This document shows, in pieces, positions 15,532-23,404 of a stretch of 52,652 nucleotides of DNA. Position numbers and translations under genes: made by a program. How positions within the stretch are numbered: position 1 is the first letter of the stretch; each line of letters begins with the position of its first letter. Source of the stretch: JAJXUB01 sp047974805 (GTDB lineage: Bacteria; Actinomycetota; Actinomycetes; Actinomycetales; Dermatophilaceae); assembly GCA_047974805.1 (NCBI GenBank), contig JBKECS010000097.1:1-52652 (forward strand), read 5' to 3'. Under the pieces are notes generated by a model that did not search any database, was not told the origin of the DNA, and saw only the letters and a program-made list of their open reading frames with translations.

Positions 15532-16398
15532 TCACTCCTGGGCGCGGATGGCCTGATCGAGGGCAAGCACGCGTTCGGCAACCTCGACGTGAAGGTTCTC
15601 GATCATCCGCCCCTTGTACGTGACCACCCCAGACCCGGCGCCAGCGTGCCACGCGTCGATGACGCCCTGGGCATCCTCGACCTCGGCCGCTGACGGCGCG
15701 AAGGCAGCGTTGCATGCCTCGACCTGACCGGGGTGGATGAGGGTCTTGCCGTCAAAGCCGAGGTCGCGTCCCTGACGGCACTCGTCGGCGAACCCATCGG
15801 CGTCCTTGACGTCGTTGAACACCCCGTCGAGGACGACCAGCCCCGCGTCCCGCCCAGCAAGCAGAAGCTGGGCGAGGGCGGGAATGATCGGAGCGCGCCC
15901 CGGGACGAACCGCGCGCGTAACTCCTTGACGAGGTCGTTTGTGCCGATGACAAAGGCGGACAACCGCGGCGAGGCATGTGCGATCTCAGCTGCCGCGAGG
16001 ACGGCTCCGGGCGTCTCGACCATCGCCCACAGCCTGGTGTGGTCGGGAGCGCCGTGGCGCTCCATCGCGGCGACCAGGTCACGGACCTCCTGGGCCGAGC
16101 CCACCTTAGGGACGACGACGGCATCGGGGCCGGCCGCGCACACGGCGGCGAGGTCGTCGGTATGCCACTGGGTGCCGAGGGAGTTGACCCGAACGGTCAC
16201 GGCGCGATGCCCGTACTCCCCCGAGGCGACGGCGGCGCAGGCATTGTCCCGAGCGACGGGCTTGGCATCCGGCGCGACAGCATCCTCGAGGTCAAGGATG
16301 AGGGCATCGACCGGCAGGGTCTTGGCCTTCTCCAGAGCGCGCTCGTTGCTGCTCGGCATGTAGAGGACCGACCGGTAGGGCCGGAAAATGGAGTTCAC
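15532..16398 (-). CDS. CitE-like CoA ester lyase, malyl-CoA thioesterase-like
   Basis: A 288-residue HpcH/HpaI aldolase-superfamily protein. It starts with FRPYRSVLYMPSSNERALEK and shows DALILDLEDAVAPDAKPVAR (Mg-binding Glu/Asp), VVPKVGSAQEV, WAMVETPGAVLAA and GFDGKTLIHPGQVEACNAAF. Stand-alone CitE-like enzymes cleave or hydrolyse malyl-type CoA esters; the shorter one of a pair in the ethylmalonyl-CoA pathway is a malyl-CoA thioesterase (Mcl2). That role is inferred from the adjoining lyase. Its GTG at 16398 overlaps the stop of the upstream lyase gene by 4 nt (GTGA), so the two are translated as a coupled pair. Followed by about 150 nt without genes before the L,D-transpeptidase gene start. 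Confidence 0.85.
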   Translation of the reverse strand: MNSIFRPYRSVLYMPSSNERALEKAKTLPVDALILDLEDAVAPDAKPVARDNACAAVASGEYGHRAVTVRVNSLGTQWHTDDLAAVCAAGPDAVVVPKVGSAQEVRDLVAAMERHGAPDHTRLWAMVETPGAVLAAAEIAHASPRLSAFVIGTNDLVKELRARFVPGRAPIIPALAQLLLAGRDAGLVVLDGVFNDVKDADGFADECRQGRDLGFDGKTLIHPGQVEACNAAFAPSAAEVEDAQGVIDAWHAGAGSGVVTYKGRMIENLHVEVAERVLALDQAIRAQE

Positions 16399-17477
16399 GG
16401 CGCTCCTCCCGCCTCGGCCGAGGCATACACTGCGGCGAGCTCGGGATCGGACGCGGACAGTCGATCGGCCAGCTCGAGGATGACCAGGCACTGCTTCAGT
16501 GAGGCGTCGTCCTCCATCTTGCCGTCGAGCATGACCGCGCCGGTGCCGTCGCCCATCGCGGCCTTCACCCGGCGAGCGTGTGCGACATCGTCGGCCGAGG
16601 GGGAGAACACCTTCTTGGCGATGGCGATCTGACTCGGGTGCAGCGACCAGGCGCCGACACAGCCGAGCAGGAAGGCGTTGCGGAATTGGTCCTCGCAGGC
16701 GACTGTGTCGGCGATGTCTCCAAAGGGCCCGTAATAGGGGAAGATCCCGTTCATCGCGCAGGCGTCCACCATGCGCGCGATGGTGTAGTGCCACAGGTCC
16801 TGTTGGAAGATCGTCCGCGGCGCGTTGATCGCGTCCTGAGCGCCGGCGGTCGGGTCCTGGCGGACCAAATATCCGGGGTGACCGCCGCCGACCCTGGTCG
16901 TTTTCATCCGCCGGTCGGCGGCCAGGTCGGCAGGTCCGAGGCTGATCCCCTGCATGCGGGGGCTGGCGGCGGCGATCTCCTCGACATTGACCATGCCGCG
17001 CGCGGTTTCCAGAATCGCGTGCACGAGGATCGGGCGGGTCACCCCGGCGCGCGCCTCCAACTGGGCCAGCAGCCGGTCGACGTAGTGGATGTCCTCGGCG
17101 CCTTGCACCTTGGGGACCATGACGACATCGAGCTTGTTGCCGATCTGGGTCACCAGCGTGGTGAGGTCATCGAGCGCCCAGGGGCTGTCCAAGGCATTGA
17201 TCCGGGTCCACAGCTGGGTCAACTCACCGAAGTCGGTGTCCTGAGCGATCTGCACGAGACCGAGCCGGGCAGCCTCCTTGTTCTCGGCCTTGACCGCGTC
17301 CTCGAGGTTGCCCAGGAGCACGTCGACGCTGCCGACCAGCGACGGCACTTTGGCGGCCATCTTGGGATTGGACGGGTCAAAGAAGTGGATCATCCGGCTC
17401 GGCCGCGCCGGCACCTGATGGATGGGGGTAGGCGCTCCAACCGCGAGCGGGGCGAAGAAGTCTTTGGGGTTGCGCAC
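16395..17477 (-). CDS. CitE-like lyase, malyl-/methylmalyl-CoA lyase-like
   Basis: A 360-residue HpcH/HpaI-family lyase. Motifs in order: VRNPKDFFAPLAVGAPTPIH, MIHFFDPSNPKMAAK, VLLGNLEDAVKAENKEAARL, DVVMVPKVQGAEDIHYVDRL, HAILETARGMVNVEEIAAAS, SLGPADLAADRRMKTTRVGG, GPFGDIADTVACEDQFRNAF and AWSLHPSQIAIAKKVFSP. The long form with these motifs is the actinobacterial enzyme found beside ccr and meaA, expected to split methylmalyl-CoA into glyoxylate and propionyl-CoA. I chose GTG 17477: relatives begin at this VRNPKDFF point, and a -10 box TAGCGT lies 7 nt upstream (leaderless). In-frame starts up to 17549 would overlap the divergent gene. Confidence 0.85.
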   Translation of the reverse strand: MRNPKDFFAPLAVGAPTPIHQVPARPSRMIHFFDPSNPKMAAKVPSLVGSVDVLLGNLEDAVKAENKEAARLGLVQIAQDTDFGELTQLWTRINALDSPWALDDLTTLVTQIGNKLDVVMVPKVQGAEDIHYVDRLLAQLEARAGVTRPILVHAILETARGMVNVEEIAAASPRMQGISLGPADLAADRRMKTTRVGGGHPGYLVRQDPTAGAQDAINAPRTIFQQDLWHYTIARMVDACAMNGIFPYYGPFGDIADTVACEDQFRNAFLLGCVGAWSLHPSQIAIAKKVFSPSADDVAHARRVKAAMGDGTGAVMLDGKMEDDASLKQCLVILELADRLSASDPELAAVYASAEAGGAP

Positions 17478-17484
17478 GTTGGGG

Positions 17485-17490
17485 ACGCTA
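17485..17490 (-). promoter_or_regulatory. -10 box of the lyase pair
   Basis: On the minus strand TAGCGT ends 7 nt before the GTG at 17477, and no ribosome site is present. On the other strand GACAGT (17518-17523) stands 7 nt before the GTG at 17531, so both divergent genes may be leaderless with 53 nt between their starts. Confidence 0.45.
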
Positions 17491-17530
17491 GCAGCGCGCC
17501 GAAGCGGGGCGTTATGAGACAGTTCACGGT

Positions 17531-18076
17531 GTGACCGAGCCCGCACCACACGCCGTGAATGCGCTCTTCGCCCAGGCGGCGAGTACCTCCGGGATGCTGT
17601 GGATCAACGGCCCGGGCACCTTTCCGGTCTGGCACGCCTTTGCCGAAGGCCAGGTGTTCGTCGTGTCCGGGCCCGGTGAGCAGTATCTGCCGTGGCTGCC
17701 CGATCATGTTCAGCTCATTGCCCGCTCTAAGGCCAGCGGGGGGCGCCTGATCGTCGTGAATGCCGGAACGGAAGTCCTCGCGCCTGACTCGCCGCCGTGG
17801 CAGGCGGCGGTGGCAGCGCTGGCCCCGATCCGGCTCAACGCGGCGGGCACCAGTGACGACCTGAGCCGCAGCTGGGCAGCCAACTGCACGGTGCATGCCT
17901 TCACCCCGACCGGCGATCCGGTCGAGGAACCCGGACGTATGCCGCTGGACGGAGGCTTTGCCGTGCTCCGGCCCGGTGTCGCGACCACAGGCGGCTGGCG
18001 TCCGTGGCATACCGGGGGCCGCCCCGCGATTCGTCGCCGGCTTCGCAGGCAGGTGCCCGATAATCTGGACCGGTGA
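17531..18076 (+). CDS. Conserved actinobacterial protein of unknown function
   Basis: 181 residues, no signal peptide or membrane segment. The segments ASTSGMLWINGPGTFPVWHA, GQVFVVSGPGEQYLPWL, DHVQLIARSKASGGRLIVVN and DGGFAVLRPGVATTGGWRPW suggest a beta-rich fold that may resemble a flavin-type split barrel, but no diagnostic motif is visible and I do not assign a family. Its last bases overlap the GTG of the MgtE/CBS gene (GTGA), so it is coupled to it and likely works with it. The C-terminus is Arg-rich (RPAIRRRLRRQ). Confidence 0.65.
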   Translation: MTEPAPHAVNALFAQAASTSGMLWINGPGTFPVWHAFAEGQVFVVSGPGEQYLPWLPDHVQLIARSKASGGRLIVVNAGTEVLAPDSPPWQAAVAALAPIRLNAAGTSDDLSRSWAANCTVHAFTPTGDPVEEPGRMPLDGGFAVLRPGVATTGGWRPWHTGGRPAIRRRLRRQVPDNLDR

Positions 18077-19371
18077 GCGCGAAGGTCTTCGTCGGCCGAT
18101 TGGCCGAACTGAGCGTGTTCGACCCCCTGGGTGACCAGGTGGGTCGGGTGCGCGATGTCGTCGTCACCTTTAGTGCCCGGCGCACCCGGCCACGGGTGAT
18201 CGGTCTGGTCGTCGAGGTACCGGGGCGACGTCGGGTCTTCCTTCCGATGACCCGGGTGACCAGCGTCGAAGGTGGCCAGGTGATCACCACCGGCCTGGTC
18301 AACATGCGCCGGTTCGAGCAGCGCGCCAACGAAACCCTGGTGCGCGCCGAGTTGGTCGAACGCACCGTCAGCGTGCCCGCCAGCTCCGGCGAGGGCACGG
18401 TGCAGGCCACCATCGAGGACATCGGCATCGAACAAGGACCAAACCGCGATTGGTCGGTCACCCGGGCCTTTGTCCGCAAGGTCACCGCCCGAACCCCGTT
18501 GACCGCTCTCTCGCGGCGGCGCGGCGAAACCTACACCGTCCAGATCGAGGATGTGCAGGGGCTGCGAGCGCAAGCCAGCGAGCAGAGCGCCACCAAGCTC
18601 ATCGAGACCTTCGAGGACCTCAAGCCGGCTGATATCGCCGAGGTCATCCATGATCTGCCGGCCAAGCGCCGCGCGGAGGTCGTGGCGGCCATGGACGATG
18701 AGCAGCTGGCCGACGTCATCGAGGAGCTGCCCGAGGATGAGCAGGTCGAGTTGCTCGCCACGCTGGAGAACGACCGTGCCGCCGACGTGTTGGATGCCAT
18801 GGAGCCCGACGACGCGGCCGACCTGCTCTCCGAGCTGCCCCCGGACAAGGCCGAGGAGCTGTTGGCGCTGCTTGAGCCGGACGACGCGGCCGACCTGCGC
18901 CGCCTGTTGACCTATGACGAGAACACCGCCGGTGGGTTGATGACCACCGAGCCGGTGATTCTCGGGCCGGAGGCCTCCATTGCCGAGGCTTTGGCCCATG
19001 TCCGCCGTTCCGAGCTGTCCACGGCCCTGTCGACCAGCGTGTACGTGTGCCGATCCCCCTTGGAGACCCCCACGGGAAAGTACCTCGGCGTCGTGCACAT
19101 CCAACGGTTGTTGCGCGAGCCACCGCATAACCCCATCGGCGGCATCATCGACAAGGCCATTCAGCCGCTGAAGCCCGAGGACTCCCTGGCCGCGGTGGCC
19201 CGGCACCTGGCGGCATACGACCTCGTCGGGCTGCCGGTGGTGGACGAGGCCGGTCACCTGCTGGGTGCGGTGACCGTCGATGACGTGCTGGACCACATCC
19301 TGCCCGAGGACTGGCGTGAGGACCGTCTGGACGACACGCTCAGCGACCTGCCGGAGGTGAGCCATGGCTGA
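18073..19371 (+). CDS. Soluble MgtE-N/CBS protein with PRC-barrel-like start
   Basis: A 432-residue protein. The first 150 residues hold PRC-barrel-like beta segments (LSVFDPLGDQVGRVRDVVV). Residues about 165-270 are the MgtE N superhelical domain, with repeats such as DDEQLADVIEELPEDEQVEL and NDRAADVLDAMEPDDAADLL and PPDKAEELLALLEPDDAADL. Residues about 280-405 are two CBS motifs (TAGGLMTTEPVILGPEASIA and YDLVGLPVVDEAGHLLGAVT). The transmembrane pore of true MgtE is missing, so it cannot itself be a Mg channel; it resembles the cytosolic sensor part. M. tuberculosis carries a similar protein near mrp and sigE. It overlaps the upstream gene by 4 nt and the downstream DUF1003 gene by 8 nt. A Mg or nucleotide sensing role is inferred. 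Confidence 0.85.
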   Translation: MSAKVFVGRLAELSVFDPLGDQVGRVRDVVVTFSARRTRPRVIGLVVEVPGRRRVFLPMTRVTSVEGGQVITTGLVNMRRFEQRANETLVRAELVERTVSVPASSGEGTVQATIEDIGIEQGPNRDWSVTRAFVRKVTARTPLTALSRRRGETYTVQIEDVQGLRAQASEQSATKLIETFEDLKPADIAEVIHDLPAKRRAEVVAAMDDEQLADVIEELPEDEQVELLATLENDRAADVLDAMEPDDAADLLSELPPDKAEELLALLEPDDAADLRRLLTYDENTAGGLMTTEPVILGPEASIAEALAHVRRSELSTALSTSVYVCRSPLETPTGKYLGVVHIQRLLREPPHNPIGGIIDKAIQPLKPEDSLAAVARHLAAYDLVGLPVVDEAGHLLGAVTVDDVLDHILPEDWREDRLDDTLSDLPEVSHG

Positions 19372-19909
19372 CCGCCGCGAACGCGACCGCAACCGGCTGG
19401 ATCAGCCGTTGGCTCCCGGGCTGAGCATGACCCGCCCGAAGATGTTCGACTCGGAGAACTTCGGGATTTGGTCGGAACGGTTCGCCCGATTCTTGGGCAC
19501 GCCCCAATTCCTCATCTGGATGACTGTCTTCGTCTTCGTCTGGCTGGTGTGGAATACGTTCGCGCCCCGATCGGCGCAGTTCGATCCGCCAGAGACCAAC
19601 TTCACCCTGCTCACCTTGATCCTGTCCTTGCAGGCCTCGTATGCCGCCCCGCTGATCCTGCTCGCCCAGAACCGTCAGGACGACCGGGACCGGGTAGCTC
19701 TCGAGCAGGACCGGGTGCAGGCCGAGCGCAACCTCGCCGACACCGAGTTCCTCACCCGCGAGGTGGCCGCGCTGAGGCTGGCCCTGCGCGACACCGCAAC
19801 CCGGGACTTTGTCCGCAGTGAGCTGCGCGGACTGCTGGAGGAGATGGAGGACCGCGCCATGGTGATCCACGTCAGCCCACCGGGTGATGAGGCGGCGGCC
19901 ACCCCCTGA
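19364..19909 (+). CDS. DUF1003 membrane protein
   Basis: 181 residues. Two hydrophobic segments (FLIWMTVFVFVWLVWNTF and FTLLTLILSLQASYAAPLIL) with the DUF1003 signature QASYAAPLILLAQNRQDDRD are followed by a charged coiled-coil stretch (about 110-170). DUF1003 proteins are of unknown function. The ATG at 19364 overlaps the MgtE/CBS gene by 8 nt, which suggests that the soluble sensor-like protein and this membrane protein act together. The next gene, mrp, has its own probable promoter 50 nt later. Confidence 0.85.
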   Translation: MADRRERDRNRLDQPLAPGLSMTRPKMFDSENFGIWSERFARFLGTPQFLIWMTVFVFVWLVWNTFAPRSAQFDPPETNFTLLTLILSLQASYAAPLILLAQNRQDDRDRVALEQDRVQAERNLADTEFLTREVAALRLALRDTATRDFVRSELRGLLEEMEDRAMVIHVSPPGDEAAATP

Positions 19910-19946
19910 ACCGAAGGGGCCATACCGCGCCGGTCCGGGCCCGACC

Positions 19947-19952
19947 TACGAT
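19947..19952 (+). promoter_or_regulatory. -10 box for leaderless mrp
   Basis: TACGAT lies 6 nt before the GTG at 19959, with only GGGGGC between. This favours 19959 over an upstream in-frame start at 19884, which would overlap the DUF1003 gene. Confidence 0.5.
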
Positions 19953-19958
19953 GGGGGC

Positions 19959-21092
19959 GTGCCCACAGTTTCCGCCGATGCCCTGAATGCTGCTCTCGCG
20001 ACCGTCGACGACCCCGAGATCCGCAAACCCATCACCGAGCTCGGCATGGTCGAGTCGGCCACCGTCGACGATGCCGGGAAAGTCGCGGTCACCATCTTGT
20101 TGACCGTCTCCGGCTGTCCGTTGAAGGAGACCCTGACCCGGGACGCCACCACCGCGCTGATGAAGGTTCCCGGGGTCACCTCGGTCGAGGTCACCCTCGG
20201 GGTGATGAGCGATGAGCAGCGCGCCGAATTGCGACGGCAACTGCGCGGCAGCGGCGCTGAGCGAGAGATCCCCTTCGCCAAACCCGGTTCGCTCACCCGG
20301 GTCTATGCCGTGGCGTCGGGCAAGGGCGGAGTCGGCAAGTCGTCGGTGACGGCCAATCTCGCCGCCGCGATGGCCGCCTCCGGTCTTCGGGTCGGGGTCG
20401 TGGACGCCGACATCTACGGCTTCTCCATCCCCCGCATGCTAGGCGTGTCCGGTGCCCCCACCCAGGTCGACGACATGATCCTACCGCCGATCGCCCACGA
20501 CGTGAAGGTCATCTCGATCGGCATGTTCGTGCCCGGCAACCAGCCCGTGGTGTGGCGTGGACCGATGCTGCACCGGGCCCTGCAGCAGTTCCTCGGGGAT
20601 GTGTTCTGGGGTGACCTGGACGTGCTGTTGCTCGACCTTCCTCCGGGGACCGGGGACGTGGCCATCTCCGTTGCCCAGCTGATCCCCAGCGCGGAGATCC
20701 TCGTCGTCACCACTCCCCAGCCGGCGGCTGCCGAGGTGGCCGAGCGCGCCGGGTCCATCGCCGTGCAAACCCAGCAGCGCCTGGCTGGCGTCATCGAGAA
20801 CATGAGCTGGCTAGAACTGCTTGACGGCTCACGGCAGGAGATCTTCGGCAGCGGCGGCGGGGCGGAGGTGGCCGAGTCTTTGTCCCGGACGATCGGGGCC
20901 GATGTCCCTCTGCTCGGGCAGATCCCACTGGACACCAGCGTGCGGATCGGCGCCGATGATGGCGTCCCCGTGGTGTTGAGCACTCCCGGCGCCCCGGCGG
21001 CGGCAGCTTTGCGAGGCATTGCGGACGGCTTGGGGTCCCGGGCGAGGGGGTTGGCTGGACGGTCCCTGGGCCTGACTCCGACGGGGCGCTAG
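19959..21092 (+). CDS. mrp: Mrp/ApbC-type P-loop ATPase, iron-sulfur carrier family
   Basis: 377 residues. An N-terminal MIP18-like domain (about 1-90, with TVDDPEIRKPITELGMV and LTVSGCPLKETL) is joined to the P-loop domain with deviant Walker A SGKGGVGKSS at about 120-129, the switch DADIYGFSIPRMLG, and DLPPGTGDVAIS. Family members carry and deliver Fe-S clusters. In many Mrp/NBP35 proteins a CxxC near the end of the ATPase domain holds the bridging cluster; here the corresponding stretch is ENMSWLELLDGSRQEIFGSG with no cysteine, so cluster binding would have to differ, perhaps via the MIP18 Cys. M. tuberculosis also carries mrp near sigE-htrA-tatB. Confidence 0.92.
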   Translation: MPTVSADALNAALATVDDPEIRKPITELGMVESATVDDAGKVAVTILLTVSGCPLKETLTRDATTALMKVPGVTSVEVTLGVMSDEQRAELRRQLRGSGAEREIPFAKPGSLTRVYAVASGKGGVGKSSVTANLAAAMAASGLRVGVVDADIYGFSIPRMLGVSGAPTQVDDMILPPIAHDVKVISIGMFVPGNQPVVWRGPMLHRALQQFLGDVFWGDLDVLLLDLPPGTGDVAISVAQLIPSAEILVVTTPQPAAAEVAERAGSIAVQTQQRLAGVIENMSWLELLDGSRQEIFGSGGGAEVAESLSRTIGADVPLLGQIPLDTSVRIGADDGVPVVLSTPGAPAAAALRGIADGLGSRARGLAGRSLGLTPTGR

Positions 21093-21155
21093 CGACCAAC
21101 GTCGGCGGCAGTGGGCCGCCGCTGATCGCCGCCCGGTGACCAGCCTGGTCAACGC

Positions 21156-21563
21156 CTAGGTGGCGTCGACATCCCACGGAGTAGGTCGGGACGGATCATA
21201 GTCGGTGGCGGCGATGGCTACCGGCTGGGCCGGAGCGGGATCGGCGATCGTCGTGCCGTCGATGACGGCGCCTGCATCCTTGATCGCGGCGGTCGTGGTA
21301 TCCAACGGCTCCTGCAGCGCTTCCCGAACGATGCGCCGGGGATCGTATTGCCGCGGGTCGTACTGCCGCCAGTTGAGGTCCTCATACTCCGGACCGAGCT
21401 GCTCCTTGAGCTGGACCTTGGCGTTCTCGGCCATGACCCGCACGCGGCGAATCCCGTGCGCCATCTTCGCGGCATACTCCGGCATGCGATCGGGGCCGAG
21501 CAGGGCCACCGCAAGGAAGCCAAGGATGAGCAACTCCCATCCGTTGATCCCAAAGATCGTCAT
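21156..21563 (-). CDS. tatB: Sec-independent protein translocase subunit TatB
   Basis: 135 residues: one N-terminal membrane helix (MTIFGINGWELLILGFLAVA), the conserved LLGPDRMPEYAAK hinge, an amphipathic helix (MAHGIRRVRVMAENAKVQLK) and a disordered Ala/Pro/Asp tail. TatB with TatC forms the receptor for twin-arginine signals. It is the last gene of the sigE-rseA-htrA-tatB block, 51 nt after htrA, as in M. tuberculosis. ATG 21563 has GGAAAGG about 10 nt upstream. The broken lipoprotein at 13626 would have been a likely client. Confidence 0.92.
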   Translation of the reverse strand: MTIFGINGWELLILGFLAVALLGPDRMPEYAAKMAHGIRRVRVMAENAKVQLKEQLGPEYEDLNWRQYDPRQYDPRRIVREALQEPLDTTTAAIKDAGAVIDGTTIADPAPAQPVAIAATDYDPSRPTPWDVDAT

Positions 21564-21614
21564 CGGGTTGCGTACCTTTCCCTACCGCGATGGTCAGCCA
21601 TTGTCGTGACGACG

Positions 21615-22802
21615 CTAGCCGCGCGACCCTTGCAGGACCATCTTGACATCGAATTCCTGCTCGCCGCGCCGAACGCCCAACGTCACCGTGTCACCGACCG
21701 ACTTGGCTCGGATCGCGACGACGAGCTCGTCGGGGGCGGTGATGGGCCGCCCGTCGAAGGTGATGATGATGTCCCCCGGCTTGATGCCGGCCTTCTCTGC
21801 CGGACCACCAGGGGTGAGGGCGGGGTTGCCGTCGGAGCCGGAGAGGGCGATACGCACGCCTTCCCCGCTGTACCGCCGATCGATGAGTACACCGATGACG
21901 GGGTGGTCGGCACGCCCGGTACGGATGAGCTGATCGACCGTCTTGGCGACTTGATCGCTCGGGATGGCAAAGCCGAGGCCGATGCTGCCGCTTTGGCCGG
22001 TGCTGGCGCCCTCTCCTGGCATTCGAGCAATGGCGCTGGTCACCCCAATAACCCGGCCGCTCATGTCCAACAAAGGGCCACCGCTGTTGCCAGGGTTGAT
22101 CGCGGCATCGGTCTGGATGGCGTTGATATAGGACGCGGCTCCGGTGCTGTCGCCGGCACTCACCGGCCGGTTCAGGGCCGAGATGATGCCCGTGGTCACC
22201 GTGCCCTCGAGGCCCAGCGGTGCTCCCATCGCGATCACGTGGTCGCCGACGACGAGGTCGGCGGAGCGCCCGAGCGGCAGCGGGTTCAAGGCGAGATCCG
22301 AGACCGCCAAAACTGCGAGGTCGTAGGACTCGTCGTGACCGACCACCGTCGCCGTTGCCTCACGCCCATCGGCGGCAACGACGGTGATACGACCGTTGTC
22401 CATGGCGTCGGCCACCACGTGATTGTTCGTCACGATGTGTCCGGCGGTGTCCAACACCCAACCCGAGCCGGTTCCTTCGCCGGCGGGCGAGCGGACGTCC
22501 AGGGTCACCACGCTGGGCAATGCCGTGGCGGCGATCTGGGCCACCGAGCCTTCCGGACGCGTGGTCGCCCCGGGGCCGGGCGCGGGTGCGTCGGCAAACG
22601 AGATGATTGAGGAGGGTGACGAGCCGTCGGCGGCCGCGCCGACGATGCCACCGGCGACGGCAGCGATGACCCCGGTGGCCACCAGTGCGCCCCAGCCGGG
22701 GGCGGTTCGCTGCCGGGTAACCGGGTAGGTGGGGAAGCGTCGGGTTGGCGACGTCGGCGGACCCGCAGCGGTGGTCTCAACCAGTGCCGGATCGTGCGTC
22801 AT
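21615..22802 (-). CDS. htrA: HtrA/DegP-type membrane-anchored serine protease
   Basis: 395 residues: a cytoplasmic N-terminus, one membrane segment (about 38-58), a trypsin-like domain with catalytic H128 (IVTNNHVV), D161 (SYDLAVL) and S240 (NPGNSGGPLL), then a PDZ domain (about 300-390) with KAGIKPGDIIITFDG. It degrades or refolds damaged proteins outside the membrane. Its ATG at 22802 overlaps the rseA stop (ATGA), so it is coupled to the SigE regulator, consistent with SigE control of envelope quality. All catalytic residues are present. Confidence 0.94.
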   Translation of the reverse strand: MTHDPALVETTAAGPPTSPTRRFPTYPVTRQRTAPGWGALVATGVIAAVAGGIVGAAADGSSPSSIISFADAPAPGPGATTRPEGSVAQIAATALPSVVTLDVRSPAGEGTGSGWVLDTAGHIVTNNHVVADAMDNGRITVVAADGREATATVVGHDESYDLAVLAVSDLALNPLPLGRSADLVVGDHVIAMGAPLGLEGTVTTGIISALNRPVSAGDSTGAASYINAIQTDAAINPGNSGGPLLDMSGRVIGVTSAIARMPGEGASTGQSGSIGLGFAIPSDQVAKTVDQLIRTGRADHPVIGVLIDRRYSGEGVRIALSGSDGNPALTPGGPAEKAGIKPGDIIITFDGRPITAPDELVVAIRAKSVGDTVTLGVRRGEQEFDVKMVLQGSRG

Positions 22803-23404
22803 GGTCTCGATTCTGCCGTGTCGGCCCGCGCCTGCCGCACGGATGCTGCCGGCGGGGTCGGCGTCCCCACCCCGTACCAGGTCGCGAGCATAGAGGTGCC
22901 TGTGCCGTCATCCGCTCCGGGGGCCGGGGACGGTTGCCCGATAACGGCTGTCGGAGATGAGGGCTCGGCAAGTGTCGGCCCGCCACCGGCAAACCCCCAG
23001 GCCGCCGCCGCCGAGGCGCCCACGGCCAGAGACACGACCAGAGCGGTCCGGACGGGAGAGCGGTGTTGCGGCGGTGCCGACGGGCTGACCATAGGCAAAG
23101 GCCGCGGCAGGTCGACCGGGCCGCGATGGAAGCTGGGGAACGTCCGCCCGATGGGCTCATGTGCCGTCAGCTCGGTGGTGGGAACGCCGAGCTGCAGGAG
23201 GTGGTTCAGCAGGCCGGGCGGAAGGTCTGGCACGCCGGCCAGGGCCTGCTGCAACCGATGCTCTTGAACCACCTGGGCGCGGCACCGATCGCATACCGCG
23301 ACATGCCGGTCCCAGATGAGCGCCACGGCCTGGGGAAGTCGGCCGGCGGCATAGTCAGGCAGTTCGTCCTTCAGGCAGCGCTTCGCCGCCGCGAGATGGG
23401 TCAC
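22799..23404 (-). CDS. rseA: Zinc-type anti-sigma factor for SigE
   Basis: 201 residues. The cytoplasmic N-terminal domain carries the ZAS motif His-x3-Cys-x2-Cys in RHVAVCDRCRAQVVQEH. A single hydrophobic segment lies at about 108-128 (ALVVSLAVGASAAAAWGFAG), followed by an extracytoplasmic Pro/Ala-rich tail. It should hold SigE inactive until released by stress, redox change or proteolysis. GTG 23404 overlaps the sigE stop (GTGA) and follows GGGGAG by 6 nt. A longer in-frame start inside sigE was rejected. Confidence 0.88.
   Translation of the reverse strand: MTHLAAAKRCLKDELPDYAAGRLPQAVALIWDRHVAVCDRCRAQVVQEHRLQQALAGVPDLPPGLLNHLLQLGVPTTELTAHEPIGRTFPSFHRGPVDLPRPLPMVSPSAPPQHRSPVRTALVVSLAVGASAAAAWGFAGGGPTLAEPSSPTAVIGQPSPAPGADDGTGTSMLATWYGVGTPTPPAASVRQARADTAESRP

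Noticed and set aside
17710..19392. Long open frame (560 codons) on the minus strand opposite the MgtE/CBS gene
   Set aside because: It is an antisense shadow created by high-GC codon bias; the plus-strand gene has clear domains and coupled neighbours, and the minus frame shows no recognisable motif.
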